Of a stretch of 64,000 nucleotides of DNA, positions 1-8,327 are shown piece by piece. The stretch covers positions 1,116,001-1,180,000 of the forward strand of contig NZ_LYOY01000029.1 in the NCBI RefSeq assembly GCF_001653515.1, given 5' to 3'. Made by a program: the position numbers and the translations under genes. A model generated the notes under the pieces. That model had not been told where the DNA came from. It did no database searches and saw nothing but the letters and a program-made list of their open reading frames with translations. The DNA comes from Streptomyces sp. ERV7. GTDB taxonomy: Bacteria > Actinomycetota > Actinomycetes > Streptomycetales > Streptomycetaceae. Position 1 is the stretch's first letter, and every line of letters starts with the position of its first letter.

Positions 1-73
1 GAGTGCGCCGGGAAGTGCTGAGGCTCACTCTGGACAGTGCGAGTGACCGCCGGGTAACTTCGTATTTCAATCT

Positions 74-92
74 CTGAGCAAGCGCTTAGCCA
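74..92. promoter_or_regulatory. TetR-type operator-like palindrome before the acyl-CoA dehydrogenase
   Basis: GAGCAAGCGCTTAGCC (76-91) has a perfect AAGCGCTT core and partly matching flanks, resembling the AGCAAGCGCTTGCT sites bound by TetR regulators of fatty-acid genes. It lies about 32 bp upstream of the GTG start at 124. The site is seen; its regulator is inferred, and it does not match the GTTA..TTAAC sites at 3696-3740. Confidence 0.4.
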
Positions 93-123
93 AGCCGCCG
101 CCACCGTCAGAAGGAGAGCGTCC

Positions 124-1281
124 GTGCGCCGCACCGTATTCAACGAGGACCACGAGGCGTTCCGGGAGACCATCCGGGCCTTCATCGAGGCCGAGGTCGT
201 CCCCGTCTACGACGAGTGGTTCGCCGCCGGCCAGGCGCCGCGCGACTTCTACTACAAGCTCGCCGAGCTGGGCGTCTTCGGCATCCGCGTCGACGAGGAG
301 TTCGGCGGCGCCGGCATCGAGTCGTACAAGTTCGAAGCCGTCATGTACGAGGAGACGGCCCGCGCGGGCGTGCAGTTCGGCGGCTCCGGTGTGCACGTGC
401 TGCTCGGCCTGCCGTACATCAAGATGCTCGCCTCCGACGAGCAGAAGAAGCGCTTCCTGCCGAAGTTCGTCTCCGGCGAGGAGATGTGGGCGCTCGCGAT
501 GACCGAGCCGGGCACCGGGTCCGACCTCGCGGGCATGAAGACCACCGCGAAGCTCTCCGAGGACGGCACGCACTACGTCCTCAACGGCGCCAAGACCTTC
601 ATCACCGGCGGCGTCCACGCCGACAAGGTGATCGTCTGCGCCCGCACCGCCGCGCCCACCGCCGAGGACCGCCGCCACGGCATCTCGCTGTTCGCCGTGG
701 ACACCAAGTCCGAGGGCTACTCCATCGGCCGCAAGCTCGACAAGCTCGGCCTGAAGACCTCCGACACCGCCGAGCTGGCGTTCGTCGACGTGAAGGTCCC
801 GGTCGAGGACCTCCTCGGCGAGGAGAACAAGGGCTTCTACTACCTCGGCCACAACCTCGCCTCCGAGCGCTGGGGCATCGCCTTCGGCGCCTACGCGCAG
901 GCCAAGGCCGCCGTCCGGTTCGCCAAGGAGTACGTCCAGGAGCGCACCGTCTTCGGCAAGCCGGTCTCGCACTTCCAGAACACCAAGTTCGAGCTGGCCG
1001 CCTGCCAGGCCGAGGTGGACGCCGCCGAGGCGGTCGCCGACCGCGCCCTGGAGGCCCTGGACGCGGGCGAGCTGACCCCGGCCGAGGCCGCCTCCGCCAA
1101 GCTGTTCTGCACCGAGGTCGCCCACCGCGTCATCGACAAGTGCCTCCAGCTGCACGGTGGTTACGGCTTCATGAACGAGTACCCGATCGCCCGTCTGTAC
1201 GCCGACAACCGCGTCAACCGGATCTACGGCGGCACCAGCGAGATCATGAAGACGATCATCGCCAAGGACATGGGTCTGTGA
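124..1281 (+). CDS. Acyl-CoA dehydrogenase, long-chain-like
   Basis: FAD-dependent acyl-CoA dehydrogenase of 385 aa that introduces the alpha-beta double bond into an acyl-CoA and passes electrons to ETF. The family signatures MTEPGTGSDL and CLQLHGGYGFMNEYPIAR are present. The C-terminal motif reads IYGGTSEI, so the glutamate used by short- and medium-chain enzymes is glycine here, as in long-chain ACADs. In that subtype the base sits on an internal helix, and Glu248 of the SERWG stretch is the likely candidate (inference). The GTG start has AAGGAG seven bases upstream. The gene overlaps the thioesterase by 4 bp, suggesting a coupled fatty-acyl-CoA operon. The exact chain length used cannot be read from the sequence. 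Confidence 0.93.
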   Translation: MRRTVFNEDHEAFRETIRAFIEAEVVPVYDEWFAAGQAPRDFYYKLAELGVFGIRVDEEFGGAGIESYKFEAVMYEETARAGVQFGGSGVHVLLGLPYIKMLASDEQKKRFLPKFVSGEEMWALAMTEPGTGSDLAGMKTTAKLSEDGTHYVLNGAKTFITGGVHADKVIVCARTAAPTAEDRRHGISLFAVDTKSEGYSIGRKLDKLGLKTSDTAELAFVDVKVPVEDLLGEENKGFYYLGHNLASERWGIAFGAYAQAKAAVRFAKEYVQERTVFGKPVSHFQNTKFELAACQAEVDAAEAVADRALEALDAGELTPAEAASAKLFCTEVAHRVIDKCLQLHGGYGFMNEYPIARLYADNRVNRIYGGTSEIMKTIIAKDMGL

Positions 1282-2183
1282 CCGAGGCTCTGGATGCCCT
1301 GCTCGATCTGCTCGACCTGGAGCAGATCGAGCGGGACTACTTCCGGGGCCGCTCCCGCTCGGCGCTCGTCCCGCGCGTCTTCGGCGGACAGGTGGCGGCC
1401 CAGGCGCTGGTCGCCGCGGGCCGCACCGTCCCCGCGGACCTTCCCCAAGCTCTCGGCTCCGCTCGAGCAGGGGAGACCCCAACGGCACACTCCCTGCACG
1501 CGTACTTCCTGCGTGCGGGGGACCCGGGCGCGCCGATCGTCTACATGGTCGACCGCATCCGCGACGGCCGCTCCTTCACCACCCGCAGGGTCGTCGCGGT
1601 CCAGCACGGCCAGCCGATCTTCCACCTCTCCGCGTCCTTCCAGACGTACGAGGAGGGGCTTGAGCACCAGGCGGACATGCCGCCCGCGCCGGACCCGGAG
1701 TCGCTGCCGACGGCGGCCGAGATGCTGCCGCGCCACCTTCCGGCGGACGTCGCCGAGCGCCTGATCGAGGCCCGCGCGGCCGTCGACCTGCGCTATGCCG
1801 ACGCGCCGCCGTGGGCCAGCGCCGGCACCCCGCGCGAGCCGCGCTCGCAGGTCTGGTTCCGTACGAACGGCAAGCTCGCGGACGACCCGCTGCTGCACAT
1901 CGTGCTCGCCACCTATGTCTCCGACATGACGCTGCTGGACTCGGTGCTGCTCGCGCACGGCCGGGGCGGCTGGGCGGTCGGGGACGTGGTGGGCGCGTCC
2001 CTGGACCACGCGATGTGGTTCCACCGCCCGTTCCGGGCCGACGAATGGCTCCTGTACGACCAGGAGTCCCCGTCGGCCTCCGCGGGCCGGGGCCTCGGCC
2101 AGGCCCGCATCTACACCCAGGACGGCCACCTGGCGGTGACGGTGATCCAGGAGGGCGTGGTCAGGGTCCCGCGGCCCCTTTAG
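1278..2183 (+). CDS. tesB: Acyl-CoA thioesterase II (TesB family)
   Basis: A double hot-dog acyl-CoA thioesterase of 301 aa, hydrolysing acyl-CoA to free acid and CoA. Recognisable segments are VFGGQVAAQAL, HSLHAYFLRAGD, DGRSFTTRRV, IFHLSASFQ and DHAMWFHRPF. It starts with GTG inside the stop of the preceding dehydrogenase gene (GTGA overlap). About a dozen residues, PQALGSARAGET, stand between the first repeat's helix and HSLHAYFL where other TesB proteins have only a short link. They are encoded by a palindromic element at 1441-1480 that is repeated in Streptomyces genomes, so the insertion looks secondary and stayed in frame. The rest of the protein is of normal length. Confidence 0.92.
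   Translation: MTEALDALLDLLDLEQIERDYFRGRSRSALVPRVFGGQVAAQALVAAGRTVPADLPQALGSARAGETPTAHSLHAYFLRAGDPGAPIVYMVDRIRDGRSFTTRRVVAVQHGQPIFHLSASFQTYEEGLEHQADMPPAPDPESLPTAAEMLPRHLPADVAERLIEARAAVDLRYADAPPWASAGTPREPRSQVWFRTNGKLADDPLLHIVLATYVSDMTLLDSVLLAHGRGGWAVGDVVGASLDHAMWFHRPFRADEWLLYDQESPSASAGRGLGQARIYTQDGHLAVTVIQEGVVRVPRPL
1441..1480. repeat. Short palindromic repeat inserted in frame in tesB
   Basis: The 40 bases begin TTCCCCAAGCTCTCGG and end CTCGAGCAGGGGAGACCCC, forming an imperfect hairpin with CCCC/GGGG outer arms. I recognise this as a dispersed short element common in Streptomyces, usually intergenic. Here it lies inside the thioesterase reading frame. A related stem (GGGCTCCC...GGGAGCCC) lies at 52,983-53,007. 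Confidence 0.6.
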
Positions 2184-2214
2184 GGACGGCCTCAGATTCA
2201 GGGACGGCCTCAGA
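2182..2214. repeat. 15-bp direct repeat spanning two convergent stop codons
   Basis: AGGGACGGCCTCAGA occurs at 2182-2196 and again at 2200-2214. The first copy contains most of the TAG of tesB, and the second contains the stop of the convergent phosphatase gene. The 26-bp gap between the genes therefore consists largely of this repeat. No function is evident beyond possible slippage. Confidence 0.6.
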
Positions 2215-2998
2215 CCAACTCGGCCGCACCCAGCAGGTACTCGGTCATGGGCTCGTAGTAGCGCGGGTCCACCACATGGTCGTCGAGGGGCACAGCGACC
2301 TGAAGCGTCCCCTCCGCCTCCGCGAGGAACAGCGCGGGGTCATTGCAGTCGGCGTACCCGACCGCGTCGATCCCGCGCTGGGCCGCACACCCGGCCCAGC
2401 CGTGATCCGCGACGACCAGATCCGGCAGCGCCCGCCCCTCCCGCTCCAGCGCGTCCAGGATCGCGGCCATCGGCGCGGGCGAGTGGGTGTGCCACAGGGA
2501 CGCGCCGCGCTCGTAGAGCGAGACGTCCGCGAACTGCACCACACAGCCCTCGTCGGCCAGCACCCCGTCCGGGATCCGCACGATCTCGCACCCGGCGGCC
2601 CGCAGCGCCGCGGCGGTCCGGCTGTGCACATCGATGAGCGCGCCCGGATGGCCCGTCGCGAACAGCACCCGCTGCTTCCCCGCGACGGCCTTCCGCAGCC
2701 GCGCCGCCATCCGCTCCAGTGCGTCGACGGTCAGCTCGGGGTCGATGGTGTCCTGGCCCGAACGGTGCCCGGGGTCGTCGACGACCCCGCAGCGCTCGGC
2801 CATCACGGCGAGCACGTCCTGCTCGTCGGTCCAGCGGTCGCCCAGCTCCAGGCCCAGCCAGTAGTGGCGGTCGCCGTTGGCGAGCTTGCGGTAGTGGGAG
2901 AGGTTGTTGTCGCGGGGTGTGGCGACGTCTCCGGCGATACGGGTGCGGACGAGGTGGTCGACGAGAGCGGCACGGCTGGGTATCGGCATGCGCCCCAT
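2210..2998 (-). CDS. Conserved actinobacterial phosphatase-like protein
   Basis: A protein of 262 aa (259 if the in-frame ATG at 2989 is used) of the type annotated 'phosphatase' next to TetR/liu clusters in Streptomyces. Visible features are DNNLSHYRKLANGDRHYWLGLEL near the N terminus, VLFATGHPGAL, LWHTHSPAPM and DLVVADHGWAGCAAQRG in the C-terminal half. The acidic and histidine pairs suggest a metal or phosphate-binding hydrolase fold, but I cannot assign a substrate. It has no signal peptide. It converges with tesB and lies in the same direction as the TetR gene, 80 bp downstream of it. The annotation rests on recollection of homologues plus the conserved-looking motifs. Confidence 0.75.
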   Translation of the reverse strand: MGRMPIPSRAALVDHLVRTRIAGDVATPRDNNLSHYRKLANGDRHYWLGLELGDRWTDEQDVLAVMAERCGVVDDPGHRSGQDTIDPELTVDALERMAARLRKAVAGKQRVLFATGHPGALIDVHSRTAAALRAAGCEIVRIPDGVLADEGCVVQFADVSLYERGASLWHTHSPAPMAAILDALEREGRALPDLVVADHGWAGCAAQRGIDAVGYADCNDPALFLAEAEGTLQVAVPLDDHVVDPRYYEPMTEYLLGAAELV

Positions 2999-3078
2999 TC
3001 TGCCCCGGTGCGCGGCGGCGGGCGCCGTGGTCCGCGCAGTGGACGCGCACCCACGCGCGCGTGGGCGGCCGGGGGCGC

Positions 3079-3672
3079 TCAGCCCGCGAGCGCCGCGAAC
3101 GCGCCGTGCGCCAGGCGCCGCAGCAGCGCCTCGGTGGCGGTGCGCCCCGGCAGCCCCGCCCCGTACGAGCCCAGGTGCGGCGTCGAGTTGAGCAGGCCGA
3201 AGACCGCGTGGACGGCGGCCCGGACCTCGGCCTCGGAGCCGTGCGGGTACAGCTCGCGGACGACCGCGACCCACAGCTCCACGTACTGCCGCTGGAGCTG
3301 GCGCACCAGCTTGCGGTCGCTGTCGCGCAGCCGGTCCAGCTCCCGGTCGTGGAGCGTGATGAGCGCCCGGTCGTCGAGGGCGAAGTCGATGTGGCCGTCG
3401 ATGAGCGAGCCGAGGACCGCCTCCGGGCCCCCGTCCGCCTCGGCGACCCGCTTGCGGCCGCCGTCGTACAGCCGCCCGCTGATCCCCACCAGCAGCTCCG
3501 CCAGCATCGCGTCCTTGCCCGCGAAGTGCCGGTAGAGGCCGGGGCCGCTGATGCCCACGGCCGCGCCTATCTCGTCGACGCCCACTCCGTGGAAGCCGCG
3601 CTCGGCGAAGAGGCGCGCGGCCTCGCGCAGGATCTGCTCGCGTCGGGTGGGGGCATCGGTCCGGGTGCTCAT
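3079..3672 (-). CDS. TetR-family regulator of the liu-type cluster
   Basis: A 197-aa TetR regulator. The N-terminal helix-turn-helix spans about residues 12-58, with RREQILREAARLFAERGFHGVGVDEIGAAVGISGPGLYRHFAGKDAML typical of the family (shown in parts: AARLFAERGF, VGISGPGLYRHF). The C-terminal part is a helical ligand domain. It is divergent from mccB, with 110 bp between the starts, and that gap contains two tandem 16-bp operator-like sites (3696-3711 and 3725-3740). By analogy with SCO2775-type regulators it probably represses the leucine/isovalerate genes and itself, with an acyl-CoA as inducer (inference). Confidence 0.9.
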   Translation of the reverse strand: MSTRTDAPTRREQILREAARLFAERGFHGVGVDEIGAAVGISGPGLYRHFAGKDAMLAELLVGISGRLYDGGRKRVAEADGGPEAVLGSLIDGHIDFALDDRALITLHDRELDRLRDSDRKLVRQLQRQYVELWVAVVRELYPHGSEAEVRAAVHAVFGLLNSTPHLGSYGAGLPGRTATEALLRRLAHGAFAALAG

Positions 3673-3695
3673 GGGAATTCATTCTAGACAACGCG

Positions 3696-3740
3696 GTTAG
3701 CGCTCGTTAACCTGGAGGAAATGAGTTAACGGTCATTAAC
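3696..3740. promoter_or_regulatory. Two tandem TetR operator-like sites between the regulator and mccB
   Basis: GTTAGCGCTCGTTAAC (3696-3711) and GTTAACGGTCATTAAC (3725-3740) share the pattern GTTAnCGnTCnTTAAC and are imperfect palindromes. Their starts are 29 bp apart, close to three helical turns, so two regulator dimers could bind the same DNA face. They sit in the divergent promoter region between the TetR gene and mccB, which argues for autoregulation and control of mccBA-hmgL-acdH. The sites are seen; the binding is inferred. Confidence 0.65.
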
Positions 3741-3782
3741 ATCCGGCCGGAAGACTTCGTACGGGCAAGGGGGCTCGACACG

Positions 3783-5414
3783 ATGCAGCAGGCACCGGTC
3801 CTTGGGAGCGCGGCGGATCCCGCGTCCGAGGCGTGGCGGGCCAACGAGGAGGCGCACCGCGCCCTCGGCGAGGAGCTGCGCGCCAGACTGGCCGCGGCCC
3901 GCCTCGGCGGCGGCGAGCGGGCCCGCGAGCGCCATGTCGCGCGCGGCAAGCTGCTGCCGCGCGACCGGGTCGACACGCTGCTCGACCCCGGCTCGCCCTT
4001 CCTGGAGCTCGCGCCGCTCGCGGCCGACGGGATGTACGGGGGCCAGGCCCCCGCCGCCGGGGTGATCGCCGGGATCGGGCGGGTCAGCGGCCGCGAGTGC
4101 GTGATCGTGGCCAACGACGCCACGGTCAAGGGCGGCACGTACTACCCGATGACGGTGAAGAAGCACCTGCGCGCCCAGGAGGTGGCGCTGGAGAACCGGC
4201 TGCCGTGCCTGTACCTGGTCGACTCGGGCGGCGCCTTCCTTCCGATGCAGGACGAGGTCTTCCCCGACCGCGACCACTTCGGGCGGATCTTCTACAACCA
4301 GGCCCGGATGTCGGGCGCCGGGATCCCGCAGATCGCGGCGGTCCTCGGCTCCTGCACGGCCGGCGGGGCGTATGTCCCCGCGATGAGCGACGAGGCCGTG
4401 ATCGTCCGCAACCAGGGCACGATCTTCCTCGGCGGTCCCCCGCTGGTGAAGGCCGCGACCGGCGAGGTCGTCACCGCCGAGGAGCTCGGCGGCGGCGAGG
4501 TCCACTCGCGCACCTCGGGCGTCACCGACCACCTCGCCGAGGACGACGCGCACGCGCTGCGGATCGTGCGCAACATCGTGGCCACCCTCCCCGCGCGCGG
4601 CGAGCTCCCGTGGAGCGTGGAGCCCGTGGAGGAGCCCAAGGCCGACCCGTTCGGGTTGTACGGGGCGGTCCCGGTCGACTCCCGCACGCCGTACGACGTC
4701 CGCGAGGTCATCGCGCGCGTGGTCGACGGCTCCCGCTTCCAGGAGTTCAAGGCCGAGTTCGGGCAGACGCTGGTCACCGGCTTCGCCCGGATCCACGGCC
4801 ACCCGGTCGGCATCGTCGCCAACAACGGCATCCTGTTCTCCGAATCCGCCCAGAAGGGCGCCCACTTCATCGAGCTGTGCGACCAGCGCGGCATCCCGCT
4901 GGTGTTCCTCCAGAACATCTCGGGCTTCATGGTCGGACGGGACTACGAGGCGGGCGGCATCGCCAAGCACGGCGCCAAGATGGTCACCGCCGTGGCCTGC
5001 ACCCGCGTCCCCAAGCTGACGGTCGTGGTCGGCGGATCGTACGGGGCGGGAAACTACTCGATGTGCGGCCGGGCGTACTCGCCGCGCTTCCTGTGGATGT
5101 GGCCCAACGCCAAGATCTCGGTGATGGGCGGCGAGCAGGCCGCCTCGGTGCTCGCCACCGTCAAGCGCGACCAGCTGGAGGGGCGCGGCGAGTCCTGGCC
5201 CGCCGAGGACGAGGAGTCCTTCAAGGACCCCATCCGCGCCCAGTACGAACAGCAGGGCAACGCCTACTACGCGTCGGCCCGGCTGTGGGACGACGGGGTG
5301 ATCGACCCGATGGAGACCCGCCAGGTCCTCGGGCTCGCCCTGACGGCCTGTGCCAACGCCCCCCTCCCCCAGCGGGACTACTCGGCGCCCGGCTTCGGCG
5401 TCTTCCGGATGTGA
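3783..5414 (+). CDS. mccB: Methylcrotonyl-CoA carboxylase, carboxyltransferase (beta) subunit
   Basis: The 543-aa biotin-dependent carboxyltransferase subunit transfers CO2 from carboxybiotin to an acyl-CoA, most likely 3-methylcrotonyl-CoA in leucine degradation. The MCC-beta signatures [59 protein letters not shown] and [17 protein letters not shown] are present and are closer to MCC than to propionyl-CoA carboxylase. The oxyanion-hole loop [16 protein letters not shown] is intact. It starts 110 bp from the TetR gene behind the tandem operators and is followed after 8 bp by the biotin subunit gene. Length is normal for the family. Confidence 0.92.
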   Translation: MQQAPVLGSAADPASEAWRANEEAHRALGEELRARLAAARLGGGERARERHVARGKLLPRDRVDTLLDPGSPFLELAPLAADGMYGGQAPAAGVIAGIGRVSGRECVIVANDATVKGGTYYPMTVKKHLRAQEVALENRLPCLYLVDSGGAFLPMQDEVFPDRDHFGRIFYNQARMSGAGIPQIAAVLGSCTAGGAYVPAMSDEAVIVRNQGTIFLGGPPLVKAATGEVVTAEELGGGEVHSRTSGVTDHLAEDDAHALRIVRNIVATLPARGELPWSVEPVEEPKADPFGLYGAVPVDSRTPYDVREVIARVVDGSRFQEFKAEFGQTLVTGFARIHGHPVGIVANNGILFSESAQKGAHFIELCDQRGIPLVFLQNISGFMVGRDYEAGGIAKHGAKMVTAVACTRVPKLTVVVGGSYGAGNYSMCGRAYSPRFLWMWPNAKISVMGGEQAASVLATVKRDQLEGRGESWPAEDEESFKDPIRAQYEQQGNAYYASARLWDDGVIDPMETRQVLGLALTACANAPLPQRDYSAPGFGVFRM

Positions 5415-5422
5415 GACGGACC

Positions 5423-7384
5423 ATGACGATGTTCGACACAGTCCTCGTCGCCAACCGGGGCGAGATCGCCGTCCGCGTCATCCGTACCCTGCGCGCCCTC
5501 GGAGTGCGCTCGGTCGCGGTGTTCAGCGACGCGGACGCGGACGCCCGGCATGTGCGCGAGGCCGACACGGCCGTGCGGATCGGTCCGGCGGCGGCGTCCG
5601 AGAGCTACCTCTCCATCGACCGGCTCCTGGAGGCGGCCGCCAGGAGCGGCGCCCAGGCCGTCCACCCGGGCTACGGCTTCCTCGCCGAGAACGCGGCCTT
5701 CGCGCGCGCGTGCGCCGAGGCGGGCCTGGTCTTCATCGGGCCCCCGGCGGACGCGATCTCCCTGATGGGCGACAAGATCCGCGCCAAGGAGACCGTGAAG
5801 GCGGCCGGTGTCCCGGTCGTGCCCGGCTCCTCGGGCAGCGGCCTCACCGACGGCCAACTGGCCGACGCGGCCCGCGAGATCGGGATGCCGGTGCTGCTGA
5901 AGCCCAGCGCGGGCGGCGGCGGCAAGGGCATGCGGCTGGTCCGCGAGGAGGCGGCGCTCGCCGACGAGATCGCGGCCGCCCGCCGCGAGGCCCGCGCCTC
6001 CTTCGGCGACGACACGCTGCTGGTGGAGCGGTGGATCGACCGCCCCCGCCACATCGAGATCCAGGTCCTCGCCGACGGCCACGGCAACGTGGTGCACCTG
6101 GGCGAGCGCGAGTGCTCCCTCCAGCGCCGCCACCAGAAGATCATCGAGGAGGCCCCCTCGGTCCTGCTCGACGAGGGGACCCGGGCCGCGATGGGCGAGG
6201 CGGCGGTCCAGGCGGCCCGCTCCTGCGGCTACGCGGGCGCAGGCACGGTGGAGTTCATCGTCCCGGGCAACGACCCGTCCTCGTACTACTTCATGGAGAT
6301 GAACACCCGCCTCCAGGTCGAGCACCCCGTCACCGAGCTCATCACCGGCCTGGACCTGGTGGAGTGGCAGGTGCGGGTGGCGGCGGGCGAGGAACTGCCG
6401 TACGGACAGGACGACATCACCCTCACCGGCCACGCGGTCGAGGCGCGCATCTGCGCGGAGGACCCCTCGCGGGGCTTCCTCCCCTCGGGAGGTACGGTCC
6501 TGGCGCTGCGCGAGCCGCAGGGCGACGGGGTGCGCACCGACTCGGGCCTGAGCGAGGGCACCGAGGTCGGCAGCCTCTACGACCCGATGCTCTCCAAGGT
6601 CATCGCGTACGGACCGGACCGCGCGACCGCGCTGCGCCGGCTGCGCGGCGCCCTGGCCGACACGGTCACCCTGGGCGTGCCCACCAACGCCGGGTTCCTG
6701 CGGCGGCTGCTGGCCCATCCGGCCGTGGTCGCGGGCGACCTCGACACCGGCCTCGTCGAGCGCGAGGCCGACGCGCTGGTGCCGGACGGGGTCCCGGACG
6801 AGGTGTACGCGGCGGCGGCGCTGGTGCGGCAGGAGGGGCTGCGTCCCCCCGCCACGGGCGCGTGGCTGGACCCGTTCGCGGTGCCGAGCGGCTGGCGCAT
6901 GGGCGGCGAACCGGCGCCCATCGCCTTCCCGTTCCGCATCCCGGGACTCGAACCCGTTACCCACACGGTGCGCGGCACGGCCGCCGGCCGGGTCACCCCC
7001 GGCCAGGTCTCCGTGGAGCTCGACGGCCTCACCCACACCTTCACCACCGCCCCCTCCCCGGAGGGGACCTGGCTCGGGCGGGACGGCGACAGCTGGCACG
7101 TGCTCGACCACGACCCCGTAGCGGCGAGCCTCACCGGCGCCGCGCGCGGCGGCGCGGACACCCTGGCCGCCCCGATGCCCGGCACCGTCACCGTCGTCAA
7201 GGTGGCCGTCGGCGACGAGGTGGAGGCAGGCCAGAGCCTGCTGGTGGTCGAGGCGATGAAGATGGAGCACGTCATCTCCGCCCCGCACGCCGGCACCGTC
7301 ACCGAGCTGGACGTCTCCCCCGGCTCGACCGTGGCCATGGACCAGGTCCTGGCCGTGGTGACCCCGAAGGAGGAGGACCAGTGA
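5423..7384 (+). CDS. mccA: Methylcrotonyl-CoA carboxylase, biotin carboxylase/BCCP (alpha) subunit
   Basis: A 653-aa acyl-CoA carboxylase alpha subunit. The N-terminal biotin carboxylase domain has [31 protein letters not shown], the ATP-grasp loop SAGGGGKGM and [14 protein letters not shown]. The C-terminal biotinyl domain carries the EAMKMEH biotin-attachment motif about 40 residues from the end. Together with the upstream subunit it carboxylates 3-methylcrotonyl-CoA. A second in-frame ATG six bases downstream is an alternative start. The gene overlaps the HMG-CoA lyase start by 4 bp (GTGA), indicating one transcript. Confidence 0.93.
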   Translation: MTMFDTVLVANRGEIAVRVIRTLRALGVRSVAVFSDADADARHVREADTAVRIGPAAASESYLSIDRLLEAAARSGAQAVHPGYGFLAENAAFARACAEAGLVFIGPPADAISLMGDKIRAKETVKAAGVPVVPGSSGSGLTDGQLADAAREIGMPVLLKPSAGGGGKGMRLVREEAALADEIAAARREARASFGDDTLLVERWIDRPRHIEIQVLADGHGNVVHLGERECSLQRRHQKIIEEAPSVLLDEGTRAAMGEAAVQAARSCGYAGAGTVEFIVPGNDPSSYYFMEMNTRLQVEHPVTELITGLDLVEWQVRVAAGEELPYGQDDITLTGHAVEARICAEDPSRGFLPSGGTVLALREPQGDGVRTDSGLSEGTEVGSLYDPMLSKVIAYGPDRATALRRLRGALADTVTLGVPTNAGFLRRLLAHPAVVAGDLDTGLVEREADALVPDGVPDEVYAAAALVRQEGLRPPATGAWLDPFAVPSGWRMGGEPAPIAFPFRIPGLEPVTHTVRGTAAGRVTPGQVSVELDGLTHTFTTAPSPEGTWLGRDGDSWHVLDHDPVAASLTGAARGGADTLAAPMPGTVTVVKVAVGDEVEAGQSLLVVEAMKMEHVISAPHAGTVTELDVSPGSTVAMDQVLAVVTPKEEDQ

Positions 7385-8322
7385 CGCTGCCCATGGTCGT
7401 ACCGGCGCCGGACCTGCCCGCCTCGGTGCGGATCCACGAGGTCGGGGCCCGCGACGGCCTCCAGAACGAGAAGGCCGTCGTCCCCACCGAGGTCAAGGCC
7501 GAGTTCATCCGCCGCCTCGCGGACGCGGGCCTGACCACGATCGAGGCGACCAGCTTCGTGCACCCCAAGTGGGTGCCCCAACTGGCCGACGCCGAGCAGC
7601 TGTTCCCCCTGCTGGGCGATGTCGGGGGAGTGGCGCTGCCGGTCCTGGTGCCCAACGAGCGGGGTCTGGACCGGGCGCTCGCGCTCGGCGCCGACCGGAT
7701 CGCGGTCTTCGCCAGCGCCACGGAGTCGTTCGCCAAGGCCAATCTGAACCGCACGGTGGACGAGTCGCTGGCGATGTTCGCACCGGTCGTGGCCCGCGCC
7801 AAGGAGCAGAACGCCCACGTCCGGGGCTATCTGTCGATGTGCTTCGGCGACCCGTGGGAGGGAGCCGTCCCCGTCCACCAGGTCGTCGAGGTGGCCAAGT
7901 CCCTGCGGGACCTGGGCTGCGACGAGCTGAGCCTCGGGGACACGATCGGGGTCGCGACCCCGGCCCATGTCCAGAGCCTGCTCGCGGCCCTGAACGAGGA
8001 GGGCGTGCCGACCTCCACGATCGGGGTGCACTTCCACGACACCTACGGCCAGGCGCTCGCCAACACCCTCGCCGCGCTCCAGCACGGCGTGCGCACGGTC
8101 GACGCCTCGGCGGGCGGCCTGGGCGGCTGTCCGTACGCCAAGTCCGCCACCGGAAACCTCGCCACCGAAGACCTCGTGTGGATGCTCCAGGGCCTCGGTA
8201 TCGACACCGGGGTCGACCTCGGCAAGCTCACCGCCACCAGCGTGTGGATGGCCGAGCAGCTGGGACGGCCGAGCCCGTCCCGTACCGTCCGCGCCCTCTC
8301 CCCCGACTCCCACAAGGAGTGA
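7381..8322 (+). CDS. hmgL: Hydroxymethylglutaryl-CoA lyase
   Basis: The 313-aa TIM-barrel lyase cleaves HMG-CoA to acetoacetate and acetyl-CoA, the last step of leucine degradation. The substrate/metal region [14 protein letters not shown] is at the N terminus, [15 protein letters not shown] follows, the metal-binding pair HFHD is present, and the catalytic cysteine lies in [22 protein letters not shown] start preceded by AAGGAGGAGG inside the mccA 3' end. The methylglutaconyl-CoA hydratase needed between MCC and this enzyme is not encoded in the cluster and must lie elsewhere. Confidence 0.94.
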   Translation: MTLPMVVPAPDLPASVRIHEVGARDGLQNEKAVVPTEVKAEFIRRLADAGLTTIEATSFVHPKWVPQLADAEQLFPLLGDVGGVALPVLVPNERGLDRALALGADRIAVFASATESFAKANLNRTVDESLAMFAPVVARAKEQNAHVRGYLSMCFGDPWEGAVPVHQVVEVAKSLRDLGCDELSLGDTIGVATPAHVQSLLAALNEEGVPTSTIGVHFHDTYGQALANTLAALQHGVRTVDASAGGLGGCPYAKSATGNLATEDLVWMLQGLGIDTGVDLGKLTATSVWMAEQLGRPSPSRTVRALSPDSHKE

Positions 8323-8327
8323 CCCCC

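Noticed and set aside
67..1488. 473-aa minus-strand frame opposite the first acyl-CoA dehydrogenase, rich in Leu/Gly/Ala/Val/Asp/Glu
   Set aside because: It is the antisense shadow of two well-identified genes, a product of the extreme third-position G+C bias; no motif is present.
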